Shown here piece by piece: positions 34,711 to 42,649 of a stretch of 42,649 nt of DNA (within the stretch, counting starts at the first letter, position 1; the number at the start of each line of letters is the position of its first letter). The DNA is from Ignavibacteria bacterium (GTDB lineage: Bacteria; Bacteroidota; Ignavibacteria; UBA10030; F1-140-MAGs086): NCBI GenBank assembly GCA_016873775.1, contig VGWC01000013.1, positions 1 to 42,649 of the forward strand, in the 5' to 3' direction. Position numbers and translations under genes: made by a program. A model generated the notes under the pieces. That model worked only from the letters and a program-made list of their open reading frames with translations, was not told the DNA's origin and did not search any database.

Positions 34711-34744
34711 AACCTTCAAGGTTTTTTAAACCTTGAAGGTTTTA
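34711..34744. terminator. strong hairpin between convergent genes (bidirectional terminator)
   Basis: The 14-base perfect stem AACCTTCAAGGTTT / AAACCTTGAAGGTT has a TTT loop. It lies between hppA (plus) and the DUF4139 gene (minus). A short T run follows on the plus strand. It probably ends both transcripts. Confidence 0.82.
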
Positions 34745-34762
34745 TATATAATTCAATCTTAT

Positions 34763-36127
34763 TTACCATTCATACCGAACTGTGTATGTTACTATTTTTT
34801 CTCCGTCTTTGTTTACATTTACGTGGAATTTAACAGTGTTTTGGTCAACTTTTTCCCACTTGTCGCTCCAATTTGTAATTTCCCATTCGCGCCAACCTCC
34901 TGGATGTTCATAAATCTGCACTTCTATTTCCTCCGCTTTATGATTGCGAATTTTTATTTCGTATGTTTCTTGCGCTGAACGCTCACCGAATGTTTTTCCG
35001 TCGGTTTTCTTACGCTCACCGACGATATCGAACGCATTACCCAAATTCAATTTTAGTTCTTCATCTTTCGGCGTGTGGTCAATTTCATCTTCGCCGATAA
35101 ATTGTTCTTTCCCATCTTCGTCTTTCTTATATACGCGGACTTTACCTTTGGGCAATGCAATTCCCAACCCAGATTTTTCTTCGTTCTTGAACTGCACGTA
35201 CACGCCAACTTTCGGTTTTGTTGCACCGTCATAAATAAAAACTTTTTTCGCAACAACTTTTTTTCCTGCAACGAGTTCAAGTTGTTTCGTTTCGTTATCG
35301 TTGATATCTGCTTTGCGTTTGAGTGAGTAAAGTTTGTATTCAAATAATTCTCTCTGCTCAAATTGCGGCTCCTTTGATGTCGACATCAATTCCATCATTT
35401 GATAACGCGGATATATTTCAACATCTTTTGCTACAATGTTGACATCGCCGGCAACAAGTTTCAATCCCGCATTTTTGAACGACGTTCCGCAATTATTAGT
35501 TATTGTAACCCATCCTGTCAAATCCAATTTGTTGTCGTCTTTATTTATCAATGCAACGTAATTGCAAATCCATGAAAGATTATTCGCAAGATAACTGATT
35601 TCTGTTTTGTGCTCGCCTTCCTTTTCGTTCTCTATCATCCATTGCAGTTGAGGTTTTGAAATTAAACCTTCGGGCAAACTCGGAAGCACAATTTTTCCCG
35701 ATGGATTCACTTCTATTTTCCCATTCACTTCTGCAACAATGCCATCAACGTTGGAAAGAAGTTTTCCGCTTACAGTAAATTCTTTTTTCGTTTCCTCATT
35801 CAATCGAACGAACTCAATCGTCTTCCCCAAATATTTAAAAAGAAGTTTTGATTGATTGACTAAATCGTATTGATAATTTTGTTCGAGAACGCGCACAGCA
35901 TTTGCATCGGTCAAGCTTGAAAAATGCAATGACGTACCGTCAATCGTCGAAGGAATGTCGGGAATAACGATTGTCGAAATTCCTTTCTTCAAATTGAGCG
36001 TTCGTTCTTCTCTGATGAGAGAAAGATTTTGATTGTATATAGTTAAATCTACTTGCGTCCGTTCATTTTTCGATTGTGAAAAAAGATTGGATGCTAATAA
36101 AATGGTGAGAAAAATTGCGTAAAACAT
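34763..36127 (-). CDS. DUF4139 domain-containing exported protein
   Basis: A 454-residue protein with an N-terminal signal peptide (MFYAIFLTILLASNLFSQSK). The region TQVDLTIYNQNLSLIREERT, then LNLKKGISTIVIPDIPSTID, and the C-terminal part (ISYLANNLSWICNYVALINK; TGWVTITNNCGTSFKNAGLK; LKLVAGDVN; ending VTYTVRYEW) match DUF4139 family proteins, which are periplasmic or surface, beta-rich and of unknown function. There are no catalytic motifs. It is the last gene of the minus-strand exporter unit, 33 bases after the ABC subunit gene, so it may be co-transcribed. A link to the exporter is inferred from position only. Confidence 0.85.
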   Translation of the reverse strand: MFYAIFLTILLASNLFSQSKNERTQVDLTIYNQNLSLIREERTLNLKKGISTIVIPDIPSTIDGTSLHFSSLTDANAVRVLEQNYQYDLVNQSKLLFKYLGKTIEFVRLNEETKKEFTVSGKLLSNVDGIVAEVNGKIEVNPSGKIVLPSLPEGLISKPQLQWMIENEKEGEHKTEISYLANNLSWICNYVALINKDDNKLDLTGWVTITNNCGTSFKNAGLKLVAGDVNIVAKDVEIYPRYQMMELMSTSKEPQFEQRELFEYKLYSLKRKADINDNETKQLELVAGKKVVAKKVFIYDGATKPKVGVYVQFKNEEKSGLGIALPKGKVRVYKKDEDGKEQFIGEDEIDHTPKDEELKLNLGNAFDIVGERKKTDGKTFGERSAQETYEIKIRNHKAEEIEVQIYEHPGGWREWEITNWSDKWEKVDQNTVKFHVNVNKDGEKIVTYTVRYEW

Positions 36128-36160
36128 AAATTACTCCTTGTTGATGTGTTTGTTGTTTTG

Positions 36161-38098
36161 TTAGTTGATTAATGAGTTATTTAATTGAAGTACACTTTTA
36201 GTAGTATTAGTTGATTCTTTAAATAATTCTTCTTGTCCTCGAAATTGCAATTGATACAACTTGAAATAAATTCCGCCTTGCACGAGTAATTCCTGATGTG
36301 TTCCCGATTCCCGCACTTCGCCTTTATGGAGAACAATGATATTATCCGCATGCTGAATTGTTGAAAGACGATGCGCAACAACAATGGCAGTTCGGTCTTT
36401 TAACAACTCTGTTATAGCGTTTTGAATGAGACGTTCTGTTTCTGTATCAACGCTCGATGTCGCTTCATCAAGAATCAAGATTTCAGGATTCGTTACCAAT
36501 GCGCGCGCAAATGCCAGTAATTGCTTTTGTCCCACGGAAAGCGTTGCTCCGCGTTCCTTTACTTCTTCGTCGTATTTCTTAGGTAACTGTTCAATGAATA
36601 TATGCGCGCCGACAATTTCGCACGTGCGTTTAACTTTCTCAAGAGAAATTGAATCGTTGCCAAGCGTGATATTATTTGTTATATCGTCGGAAAATAAAAA
36701 CACATCCTGAAGTACAACAGCAAACCGTTTTCTCAAAGCGTTTTGTGGAAAAAGGCGAATATCAATTCCATCAATCAAAATTGCGCCTTTTTGAATTTCA
36801 TAAAACCGCAGCAACAAATTAACAATGGTGGATTTTCCCGCACCTGTTGCGCCTACAAATGCAGTAGTCGTTCCACTTTCTATTATGAACGATACATTCT
36901 TCAATATCCAAGCATCGGATTGTTGATGCTCGATATTCGATGTTCGATTGAACTCACTGTTGCCATCGAAAGTATAATCGAAAGATGTATTTCTTCCTGA
37001 AGAATCGTCGTAACGAAACCAAACATTTCTAAATTCAATCGTTCCTTTTCTTCCATTATTTCCACCGTCAACTGCTCCATCATTCCGTTTCACAGCATTA
37101 TCGTGAATAATGGCATCATCATCGAGCAATGCAAAAATTCTTTCTGAAGAAGCCATCGCCGATTGCATAATATTATATTTTTCAGATAAATCGCGAATCG
37201 GGCGGAAAAACATTTCCGTGTATTGAATAAACGAAATCAAAACACCGAGCGAAATTGTTTGCTGCATTACTTCTCCCCCGCCATACCATAAAATAAGACC
37301 GATAGCAATAGCAGAAATAATTTCGACAGCAGGATAAAATATTGCATAGTAAAACACCGAACGAATATGCGCATCCGTATGTGCTTGATTAATGCGTTTG
37401 AATTTCTGAAATTCGTTTTCTTCGCGGCGAAATATTTGAACTACGTTAATTCCGGTTATATGTTCCTGAATAAACGTATTGATTCTTGCAAGTTGGGTAC
37501 GCACTTGGCGATAGGCATCACGCGCACCTTTACGAAACCACATCGTCACAAGCACAAGCAACGGCAAAACCGACATTGTAACGAGTGATAATTTAACATC
37601 CATCATAAACATAAAGATAAGAATCCAAACAATGATGAAAATATCGCTGAAGACCATAACAATGCCGGAAGAAAAAAGTTCATTCAGCGTTTCAACGTCG
37701 TTGGTAACGCGCGTAACCATTCGTCCAATCGGAGTTTTATCAAAAAACCGAAGCGAGAGTTTTTGCAAATGCGAAAATATAGTGATGCGCAAATCGTAAA
37801 TAGTTCGTTGACCAATCCACGATGTAAAATAATTGTTCAGATATTGAATGACCGCTTGCAATATCAACACACCAAACAGCGCAAGCGCAATTTGTTGTAA
37901 TCCGCTGCTGTCATTTTTTAAAATGAAATCATCAATAGCAATTTTCGTTAAATACGGACGCATAGGACCTAATCCTGCTATCACAATATTTAACAATATT
38001 GCAACAATTATCCACGTGCGATATGGTTTTAAGAATAACAGCAATCGTTTCATCAAACGACTGTCGTAGGCTTTTCCTAATATCTCTTCGTCTTGCAT
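36161..38098 (-). CDS. ABC exporter half-transporter with canonical catalytic site
   Basis: A 645-residue fusion of an N-terminal type IV ABC membrane domain (six helices, about residues 1-330) and a C-terminal nucleotide-binding domain. Walker A is GATGAGKST, the signature is LSVGQKQLLAFARA (a deviation from LSGGQ), and Walker B is ILILDEATSSVD with catalytic Glu545. The H-switch is IVVAHRLSTIQHAD. With the partner gene at 39374-41206 it fits a heterodimeric exporter of the BmrCD/TM287-288 kind, in which one subunit keeps the catalytic glutamate. An insertion of about 35 residues rich in Ser/Asn/Asp (about 360-395) interrupts the link between the membrane domain and the NBD. Confidence 0.94.
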   Translation of the reverse strand: MQDEEILGKAYDSRLMKRLLLFLKPYRTWIIVAILLNIVIAGLGPMRPYLTKIAIDDFILKNDSSGLQQIALALFGVLILQAVIQYLNNYFTSWIGQRTIYDLRITIFSHLQKLSLRFFDKTPIGRMVTRVTNDVETLNELFSSGIVMVFSDIFIIVWILIFMFMMDVKLSLVTMSVLPLLVLVTMWFRKGARDAYRQVRTQLARINTFIQEHITGINVVQIFRREENEFQKFKRINQAHTDAHIRSVFYYAIFYPAVEIISAIAIGLILWYGGGEVMQQTISLGVLISFIQYTEMFFRPIRDLSEKYNIMQSAMASSERIFALLDDDAIIHDNAVKRNDGAVDGGNNGRKGTIEFRNVWFRYDDSSGRNTSFDYTFDGNSEFNRTSNIEHQQSDAWILKNVSFIIESGTTTAFVGATGAGKSTIVNLLLRFYEIQKGAILIDGIDIRLFPQNALRKRFAVVLQDVFLFSDDITNNITLGNDSISLEKVKRTCEIVGAHIFIEQLPKKYDEEVKERGATLSVGQKQLLAFARALVTNPEILILDEATSSVDTETERLIQNAITELLKDRTAIVVAHRLSTIQHADNIIVLHKGEVRESGTHQELLVQGGIYFKLYQLQFRGQEELFKESTNTTKSVLQLNNSLIN

Positions 38099-38153
38099 AG
38101 AGTTTATCTTATACAGAATTTTTTAATGTGTTCAACCATTCTTCGAATAACTC

Positions 38154-39377
38154 TTATTTAAAAAGTTCATGCAAATTCTGAATTGTTTGCTCCACAACAT
38201 ACAATTCTAATTCATTGGACAAATTCAATCTTTCTCGGAGGATAAGTATTGTCCCGTCTTTTGACCACAATGGATAATCTGTTGTTCGTTCATCTGTTTC
38301 AGAAATTTTCCACTGTAGTGTTCCATCAGCATTGCATATCCATGTTTCGCTTTTCAAACATTGTGTATCGTTGTCATTCCAATACGATTTTATATATACA
38401 ATTTTCTTTCCATCGAACGACCAAACGGGATGATGCGTTTCTTCTTCTCGCTTCGATTCAAAGCCAAATCTTCCTACGGTTGATATGGAAATTCCTAAAG
38501 ACGTTTCCTTAAATTCAAGTAATTGATATTCGTATGCATTGTAACTGCGAACAATAATTCTATCAGATATCGGCGACCAGAGAACTAACAGAGGAGAATC
38601 AAAATCTTTTAACTCTAGTACTTCATCGCCCAATGAATTATACACCCAAATAGTCCACGTAAGACTAAATTCATTGGGCTTCATTCTTTGCAAAAAATCG
38701 TTCATAATATTTCGACGTTTCTGTGAACTTTGTCGTTCCCAATCTCCATAAAATTTCGGTTTTAATACGGTGAACCAATTTCCATTATATGACCAACTTC
38801 CAAGTAATCCGTCGCAAATGTTTCTTCCATTTCTTCCATTCGCCTCAGCCATCCAAATATTAGGAAAAGAATCGTAGTTTTCCGTTTGATACAAAATATA
38901 ATTGCTACGCGGCGAAACTGAATGCTGTACAATATCATTTTGCAAAGCGTCCACTATAATATTTTTTCTGAAACGTACATCGAAAATCCCTGCTCGTCGC
39001 TTTCCTTTTTCTTCATACGTGTACTCAATAAAATTTCCATCTGCGTTGAATCTCACTTGCGGTTTTTGCCTTTGATGAACCCGAAGCACTTGCGTTTTGT
39101 CAAATTGCGATTTGATACTCGAAATAAAAAAAATAATTTCATTGTTTATATATTCGCATACTATCATTTCCAGTTGAGGACTTATTGCGAAAATATTCTT
39201 CGTTCTCAAATCGAACGCTGAATAGCGTAGCAACTCTCTCTCGAAAATTATTGGCGACTTCAAAAGGGAATCTTGTGCATCAGTATCGTGAAAACAAAAA
39301 ACGAGTAACAGAATTCCAACGTTCCAAAGAACACGCCATCGAATATTTCCACGATTCTTGTTCTTCATCAAAATCAT
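38154..39377 (-). CDS. exported WD40/TolB-like beta-propeller protein
   Basis: A 407-residue protein with a signal segment (residues 15-34: VLWNVGILLLVFCFHDTDAQ) and no lipobox. Repeated strands of the TolB/PD40 propeller style are visible: PQLEMIVCEYINNEIIFFIS, FNADGNFIEYTYEE, LLGSWSYNGNWFTVLKP, HPVWSFDGKKIVYIKSYW and YPLWSKDGTILILRE. It begins with an ATGA overlap with the upstream ABC exporter gene, so translation is coupled, and it lies 55 bases before the second ABC gene. Its place between exporter halves suggests a periplasmic partner. Function and substrate are unknown. Confidence 0.8.
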   Translation of the reverse strand: MILMKNKNRGNIRWRVLWNVGILLLVFCFHDTDAQDSLLKSPIIFERELLRYSAFDLRTKNIFAISPQLEMIVCEYINNEIIFFISSIKSQFDKTQVLRVHQRQKPQVRFNADGNFIEYTYEEKGKRRAGIFDVRFRKNIIVDALQNDIVQHSVSPRSNYILYQTENYDSFPNIWMAEANGRNGRNICDGLLGSWSYNGNWFTVLKPKFYGDWERQSSQKRRNIMNDFLQRMKPNEFSLTWTIWVYNSLGDEVLELKDFDSPLLVLWSPISDRIIVRSYNAYEYQLLEFKETSLGISISTVGRFGFESKREEETHHPVWSFDGKKIVYIKSYWNDNDTQCLKSETWICNADGTLQWKISETDERTTDYPLWSKDGTILILRERLNLSNELELYVVEQTIQNLHELFK

Positions 39378-41206
39378 ATCGCTTCCAATTCCGACTCGAG
39401 CATTTGCTTTTCGTAAAGCTCAGTGTAAATTCCGTTGAATAACACAAGTTCGCTGTGTGTTCCTTGTTCCACAATTTCTCCGCCATCAAGAACAATAATC
39501 ACATCAGCATCTTTTACGGTTGAAATACGATGCGAAATAATAATACTCGTGCGCTCGCGCATAAATTTTTTCAATCCTTGCAGAATTTCTTCTTCTGTAT
39601 GTGTATCAACTGCCGAAAACGCATCATCAAGTATCAGAATTTTTGGATTAGTCATTATTGCGCGAGCAATTGATGTACGTTGTTTTTGACCGCCGGAAAG
39701 TGTAATACCGCGCTCTCCAACAATCGTATCATATTGATTCGGAAAATTTTCAACGTCGTTCGATATGCGAGCTATTTCTGCAGCACGTATTACAGTTTTC
39801 AGATTACGAATGCCAGAATTTTCATTGAAACTATCGGTATCACCGTTTTTAAATCCGTTATCTGTTCCAAAAGAAATATTTTCAATCACCGATGTTGAAA
39901 ACAAAAATGTTTCCTGCGGAACAATAGCAATATTGTTTCTCAAAATTTCCAGCGGAATATTTTTAACATTCACTCCGTCAATCAACACTTCTCCTTCGGC
40001 ACTATCATATAATCGCGGAATGAGATTGACAAATGTTGTTTTACCGCAACCTGTTTTACCAACAATAGCAAGCGTTGTACCTTGTTCAATTTTCAAATTG
40101 ATGTTTTTTAGTACCGGTTCAGTTTTGTTTTTATGAACGAAAGAAACATTGCGGAATTCTATTGCTCCGAAAATTTGAGATTCCGAATTACTGATTACTG
40201 ACTTCTCGTTATAGTACTCTCCAATCTGTATTCCGAAATCTTCATTTCTAATTTCCGGTACTGTATCCAATACTTTACAAAACCGATTCATTGAAGCCGC
40301 ACCGCGCTGAAAGATATTTACCACCCACCCAAATGCAATCATCGGCCAAATTAACATTCCAAGATACATAATGAATTGCGTCATTGTTCCAAGCGTCATT
40401 GTTCCTTCGATAATATTTTTCCCTCCGAAGAAAATAACTATCACAATAGAAACTCCCGTGAGCATAAACATCAGTGGCCACAATAAACTTTGAATACGCG
40501 CAAGTTTCATATTCTTTTCCAGATATTCCCAACTCATTATTTTAAAAATGCGAATTTCATGTTCTTCACGAAGAAAACTTTTTACTACGCGAATACCTGA
40601 AAGATTTTCTTGAGTTCGTGTTGTCAACTTCGAATATTGTTCCTGCACTTCGTCATAAAATTTATGCACACGTTTTCCAAGCAAGTACACGGCAAATGAT
40701 ATGAACGGTAACGGAAGCAACGAAACGAGCGTGAGAGTTGTATCGAGCGAAAACATCATTGCGAGTATCATAATAAATCCTGTTGCTGTATCGGATGTGT
40801 ACATAATTCCGGGACCGAGAACGCTGCGTATTGCATTCAAATCATTCGTTGCATACGACATTAAGTCGCCCGTAGGCGTATTCTGAAAATATTGTAACGG
40901 AAGTTTTTGTACGTGCGATAGAAAATCGTTACGCAAATCAAATTCAATTTTTCTTGATACGACGATAATTGTCTGTCGTGTAAGATAAGAAAAATAACCG
41001 CTGAAGAGCATTGTTCCGACTACAAGCGAAGCATATTGAATGAACGTTGTTGAATCAAACGATTGCTGTAATTCGTCAATAGTTTTTCCGATGATTATCG
41101 GAGTAAAAAGCCAAAACATATTGCTTCCGATAATCACGAAAAAACCAATAGCAATGCTTTTTTTGTAGCGATTAAGATACGGAAGAAGTCGAAGCAGAGA
41201 TTTCAT
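39374..41206 (-). CDS. ABC exporter half-transporter with degenerate catalytic site
   Basis: A 610-residue half-transporter with a membrane domain (about 1-320) and an NBD. Walker A is GKTGCGKTT and the signature is canonical (LSGGQKQRTSIARA). Walker B reads ILILDDAFSAVD, with Asp528 where the catalytic glutamate should be, and the H-switch is IIISHRISTVKDAD. This is the pattern of the degenerate subunit of heterodimeric exporters; its good signature would complete the catalytic site of the other subunit. Two extra stretches stand out: EYYNEKSVISNSESQIF before the NBD, and about 25 residues (NGFKNGDTDSFNENSGIRN) in the helical domain after IENISFGTD. It is first in the minus-strand unit. Confidence 0.94.
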   Translation of the reverse strand: MKSLLRLLPYLNRYKKSIAIGFFVIIGSNMFWLFTPIIIGKTIDELQQSFDSTTFIQYASLVVGTMLFSGYFSYLTRQTIIVVSRKIEFDLRNDFLSHVQKLPLQYFQNTPTGDLMSYATNDLNAIRSVLGPGIMYTSDTATGFIMILAMMFSLDTTLTLVSLLPLPFISFAVYLLGKRVHKFYDEVQEQYSKLTTRTQENLSGIRVVKSFLREEHEIRIFKIMSWEYLEKNMKLARIQSLLWPLMFMLTGVSIVIVIFFGGKNIIEGTMTLGTMTQFIMYLGMLIWPMIAFGWVVNIFQRGAASMNRFCKVLDTVPEIRNEDFGIQIGEYYNEKSVISNSESQIFGAIEFRNVSFVHKNKTEPVLKNINLKIEQGTTLAIVGKTGCGKTTFVNLIPRLYDSAEGEVLIDGVNVKNIPLEILRNNIAIVPQETFLFSTSVIENISFGTDNGFKNGDTDSFNENSGIRNLKTVIRAAEIARISNDVENFPNQYDTIVGERGITLSGGQKQRTSIARAIMTNPKILILDDAFSAVDTHTEEEILQGLKKFMRERTSIIISHRISTVKDADVIIVLDGGEIVEQGTHSELVLFNGIYTELYEKQMLESELEAI

Positions 41207-41312
41207 TTATTGTTCGAAAGAGATACAAAGATAAATCGAAATTCAACAACGAAAGTGAATCAAAAATTGTTCAGAAGAACAGTAATAAAAAATGAAAGAA
41301 AACAATTTAGAG

Positions 41313-42649
41313 TTACTCAACCTTTTCTTTTAGTTTACTTTTTCTAAATCCGTAGAAAAAATAAATCACTGTGCCGAGAAAAAGCCATATTCCAAACCTA
41401 AACCATGTTACCCAGGGAAGCCCAAGCATAAGATAAATACAACTCGCAATGCCAAGTAACGGTACGAGCGGAACAAATGGAGTTTTAAATGCACGCGTTC
41501 TATTCGGTTCTTTTTTTCGGAGAATTAAAACGCCTGCACAAACGAGAGTAAAAGCAAACAGTGTTCCGATATTCGTCAGTTCAACCATTTCATTGATATT
41601 AGCAACACCAGCAAATGCCGCAACAAGAACCCCTGTCCAAATTGTTGTGATGTGCGGTGTTTTATATTTTGGGTGAACTTCGGAAAACTTTTTTGGAAGT
41701 AACCCATCACGCGACATCGAAAAGAAAATACGCGGCTGTCCAAGTTGAAATACAAGCAACACAGCAGTCATTGCAATCACTGCACCGAAAGAAACAATCC
41801 CCGCCGCCCAATCCAATTGAAGATACGCAAGCGCAGCAGCAAGCGGGTCGGCAACTCCAAGTTGATTCCAGGGTATAATTCCCGTTAACACTCCTGCCGT
41901 AGCAACGTAAATAATCGTGCAAATAAATAACGAACCGAGAATTCCCCGCGGCATATCACGTGCGGGGTTTTTACATTCTTCTGCCGCTGTTGAGATTGCA
42001 TCAAACCCGATGAATGCAAAGAAAATTAAACTTGCCGCAGTCCAGACACCCTGTATTCCATTCGGGAAAAAAGGCGACCAGTGTTCGGGTTTAACATACA
42101 TTCCTCCAACGACTATAAAAAAAAGCAGGATAGCAACCTTGAGCAACACCATCCAATTATTCACTCGAGCAGATTCCTTTACGCCAATAACCAACAGCCA
42201 CGTTATGAGCAAAACGATTGATGAAGCAAGAAAATTAAAGATGATTGGTATTCCCATTATAGTTGGATGACGCTGCCATGCTTCATACGCAAACTGTAAA
42301 TCGGACGTAAGTTGTCCTCCGTTTCCTACAATGCTTGCTGCCTGATGTGCTGTTCTGTAATCAACTGCAATCCACGCTGGAATAGTTATTCCAAGCCCTT
42401 CCATTAGTTGATGAAAATACGCCGCCCATGAAATTGCTACTGCAACATTACCGATCGCATATTCAATCATCAAATCCCAGCCGATTATCCACGCAACTAA
42501 TTCTCCCAATGTTGCATACGAATACGTGTATGCGCTTCCAGCAATAGGAACCATCGAAGCAAACTCCGAATAACACAATGCGCAAAATGCACAAGCAAGC
42601 GCAGTAATCAGAAATGAAATCATAACCCCCGGTCCTGCACCAAGATGAC
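41313..42649 (-). CDS. APC-family amino acid permease (partial; start outside window)
   Basis: A cationic-amino-acid-transporter-type permease. 445 residues are seen; the frame stays open to the window edge (...HLGAGPGVMISF), so the start lies beyond 42649. The N-terminal half carries VMISFLITALACAFCALCYS, then EFASMVPIAGSAYTYSYATL and GELVAWIIGWDLMIEYAIGN, the hallmark of APC/CAT permeases. Further motifs are FFAFIGFDAISTAAEECKNP, ARDMPRGILGSL and QLGQPRIFFSMSRDGLLPKK. About 12 membrane segments are expected in the full protein. The substrate cannot be assigned from this sequence. The stop is at 41313-41315. Confidence 0.93.
   Translation of the reverse strand, partial: HLGAGPGVMISFLITALACAFCALCYSEFASMVPIAGSAYTYSYATLGELVAWIIGWDLMIEYAIGNVAVAISWAAYFHQLMEGLGITIPAWIAVDYRTAHQAASIVGNGGQLTSDLQFAYEAWQRHPTIMGIPIIFNFLASSIVLLITWLLVIGVKESARVNNWMVLLKVAILLFFIVVGGMYVKPEHWSPFFPNGIQGVWTAASLIFFAFIGFDAISTAAEECKNPARDMPRGILGSLFICTIIYVATAGVLTGIIPWNQLGVADPLAAALAYLQLDWAAGIVSFGAVIAMTAVLLVFQLGQPRIFFSMSRDGLLPKKFSEVHPKYKTPHITTIWTGVLVAAFAGVANINEMVELTNIGTLFAFTLVCAGVLILRKKEPNRTRAFKTPFVPLVPLLGIASCIYLMLGLPWVTWFRFGIWLFLGTVIYFFYGFRKSKLKEKVE

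Overview
The window is an AT-rich chromosomal segment from a member of the Bacteroidota/Chlorobi (FCB) group, most probably Ignavibacteria-like. The clues are secreted proteins ending in Por/type IX sorting domains of the 'NYPNPFNPST' kind, a PorV-like outer-membrane protein, a carboxypeptidase-regulatory-domain TonB-dependent receptor, and an H+-pyrophosphatase of the K+-independent type. No plasmid, phage or CRISPR hallmark is seen. Taxonomy is an inference from protein style only.

Layout. 1-520: a small antitoxin-like gene, a truncated PIN-toxin remnant, and an 84-base inverted-repeat element. 518-2691: a two-gene NatAB-type ABC transporter. 2765-4758: a relic of HMG-CoA synthase, then an AtuA-family gene and its small partner. 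4844-4915: tRNA-Thr(CGU). 4995-16166: a very compact one-strand run of six exported or envelope proteins (two large secreted proteins, a lipoprotein, a TonB-dependent receptor, a PorV-like protein and a beta-propeller lipoprotein), followed by a separately led secreted protein (16287-18200) and a terminator. This cluster is the most interesting part. Three of its products carry EF-hand/dockerin-like calcium loops, and it combines likely type IX cargo, a PorV-like protein and a receptor.

18339-22085: DUF1573 protein, thiolase, radical SAM enzyme AmrS (minus strand) and a putative beta-barrel protein. 22242-25621: uvrA (minus), then ssrA (tmRNA) with a clear promoter, terminator and the tag ANYNYALAA. 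25909-28840: dapF, converging on a split biotin carboxyl carrier/biotin carboxylase pair. 28841-29457 is a non-coding stretch holding a frameshifted TetR-regulator relic. 29458-34684 is housekeeping: prs, rplY, rpsF-rpsR-rplI (no ssb between) and hppA, ending in a strong hairpin.

34763-41206, minus strand: a four-gene unit holding both halves of a heterodimeric ABC exporter (one half has a degenerate catalytic site), a beta-propeller protein encoded between the halves, and a DUF4139 protein. Both exporter halves carry extra, low-complexity peptide insertions at the linker before the nucleotide-binding domain. The window ends inside an APC-family amino-acid permease gene.

Three gene relics (PIN toxin, HMG-CoA synthase, TetR) and repeat-like insertions suggest a genome with continuing small-scale decay and repeat activity. 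No computation or database search was run; all family assignments rest on recognised motifs.
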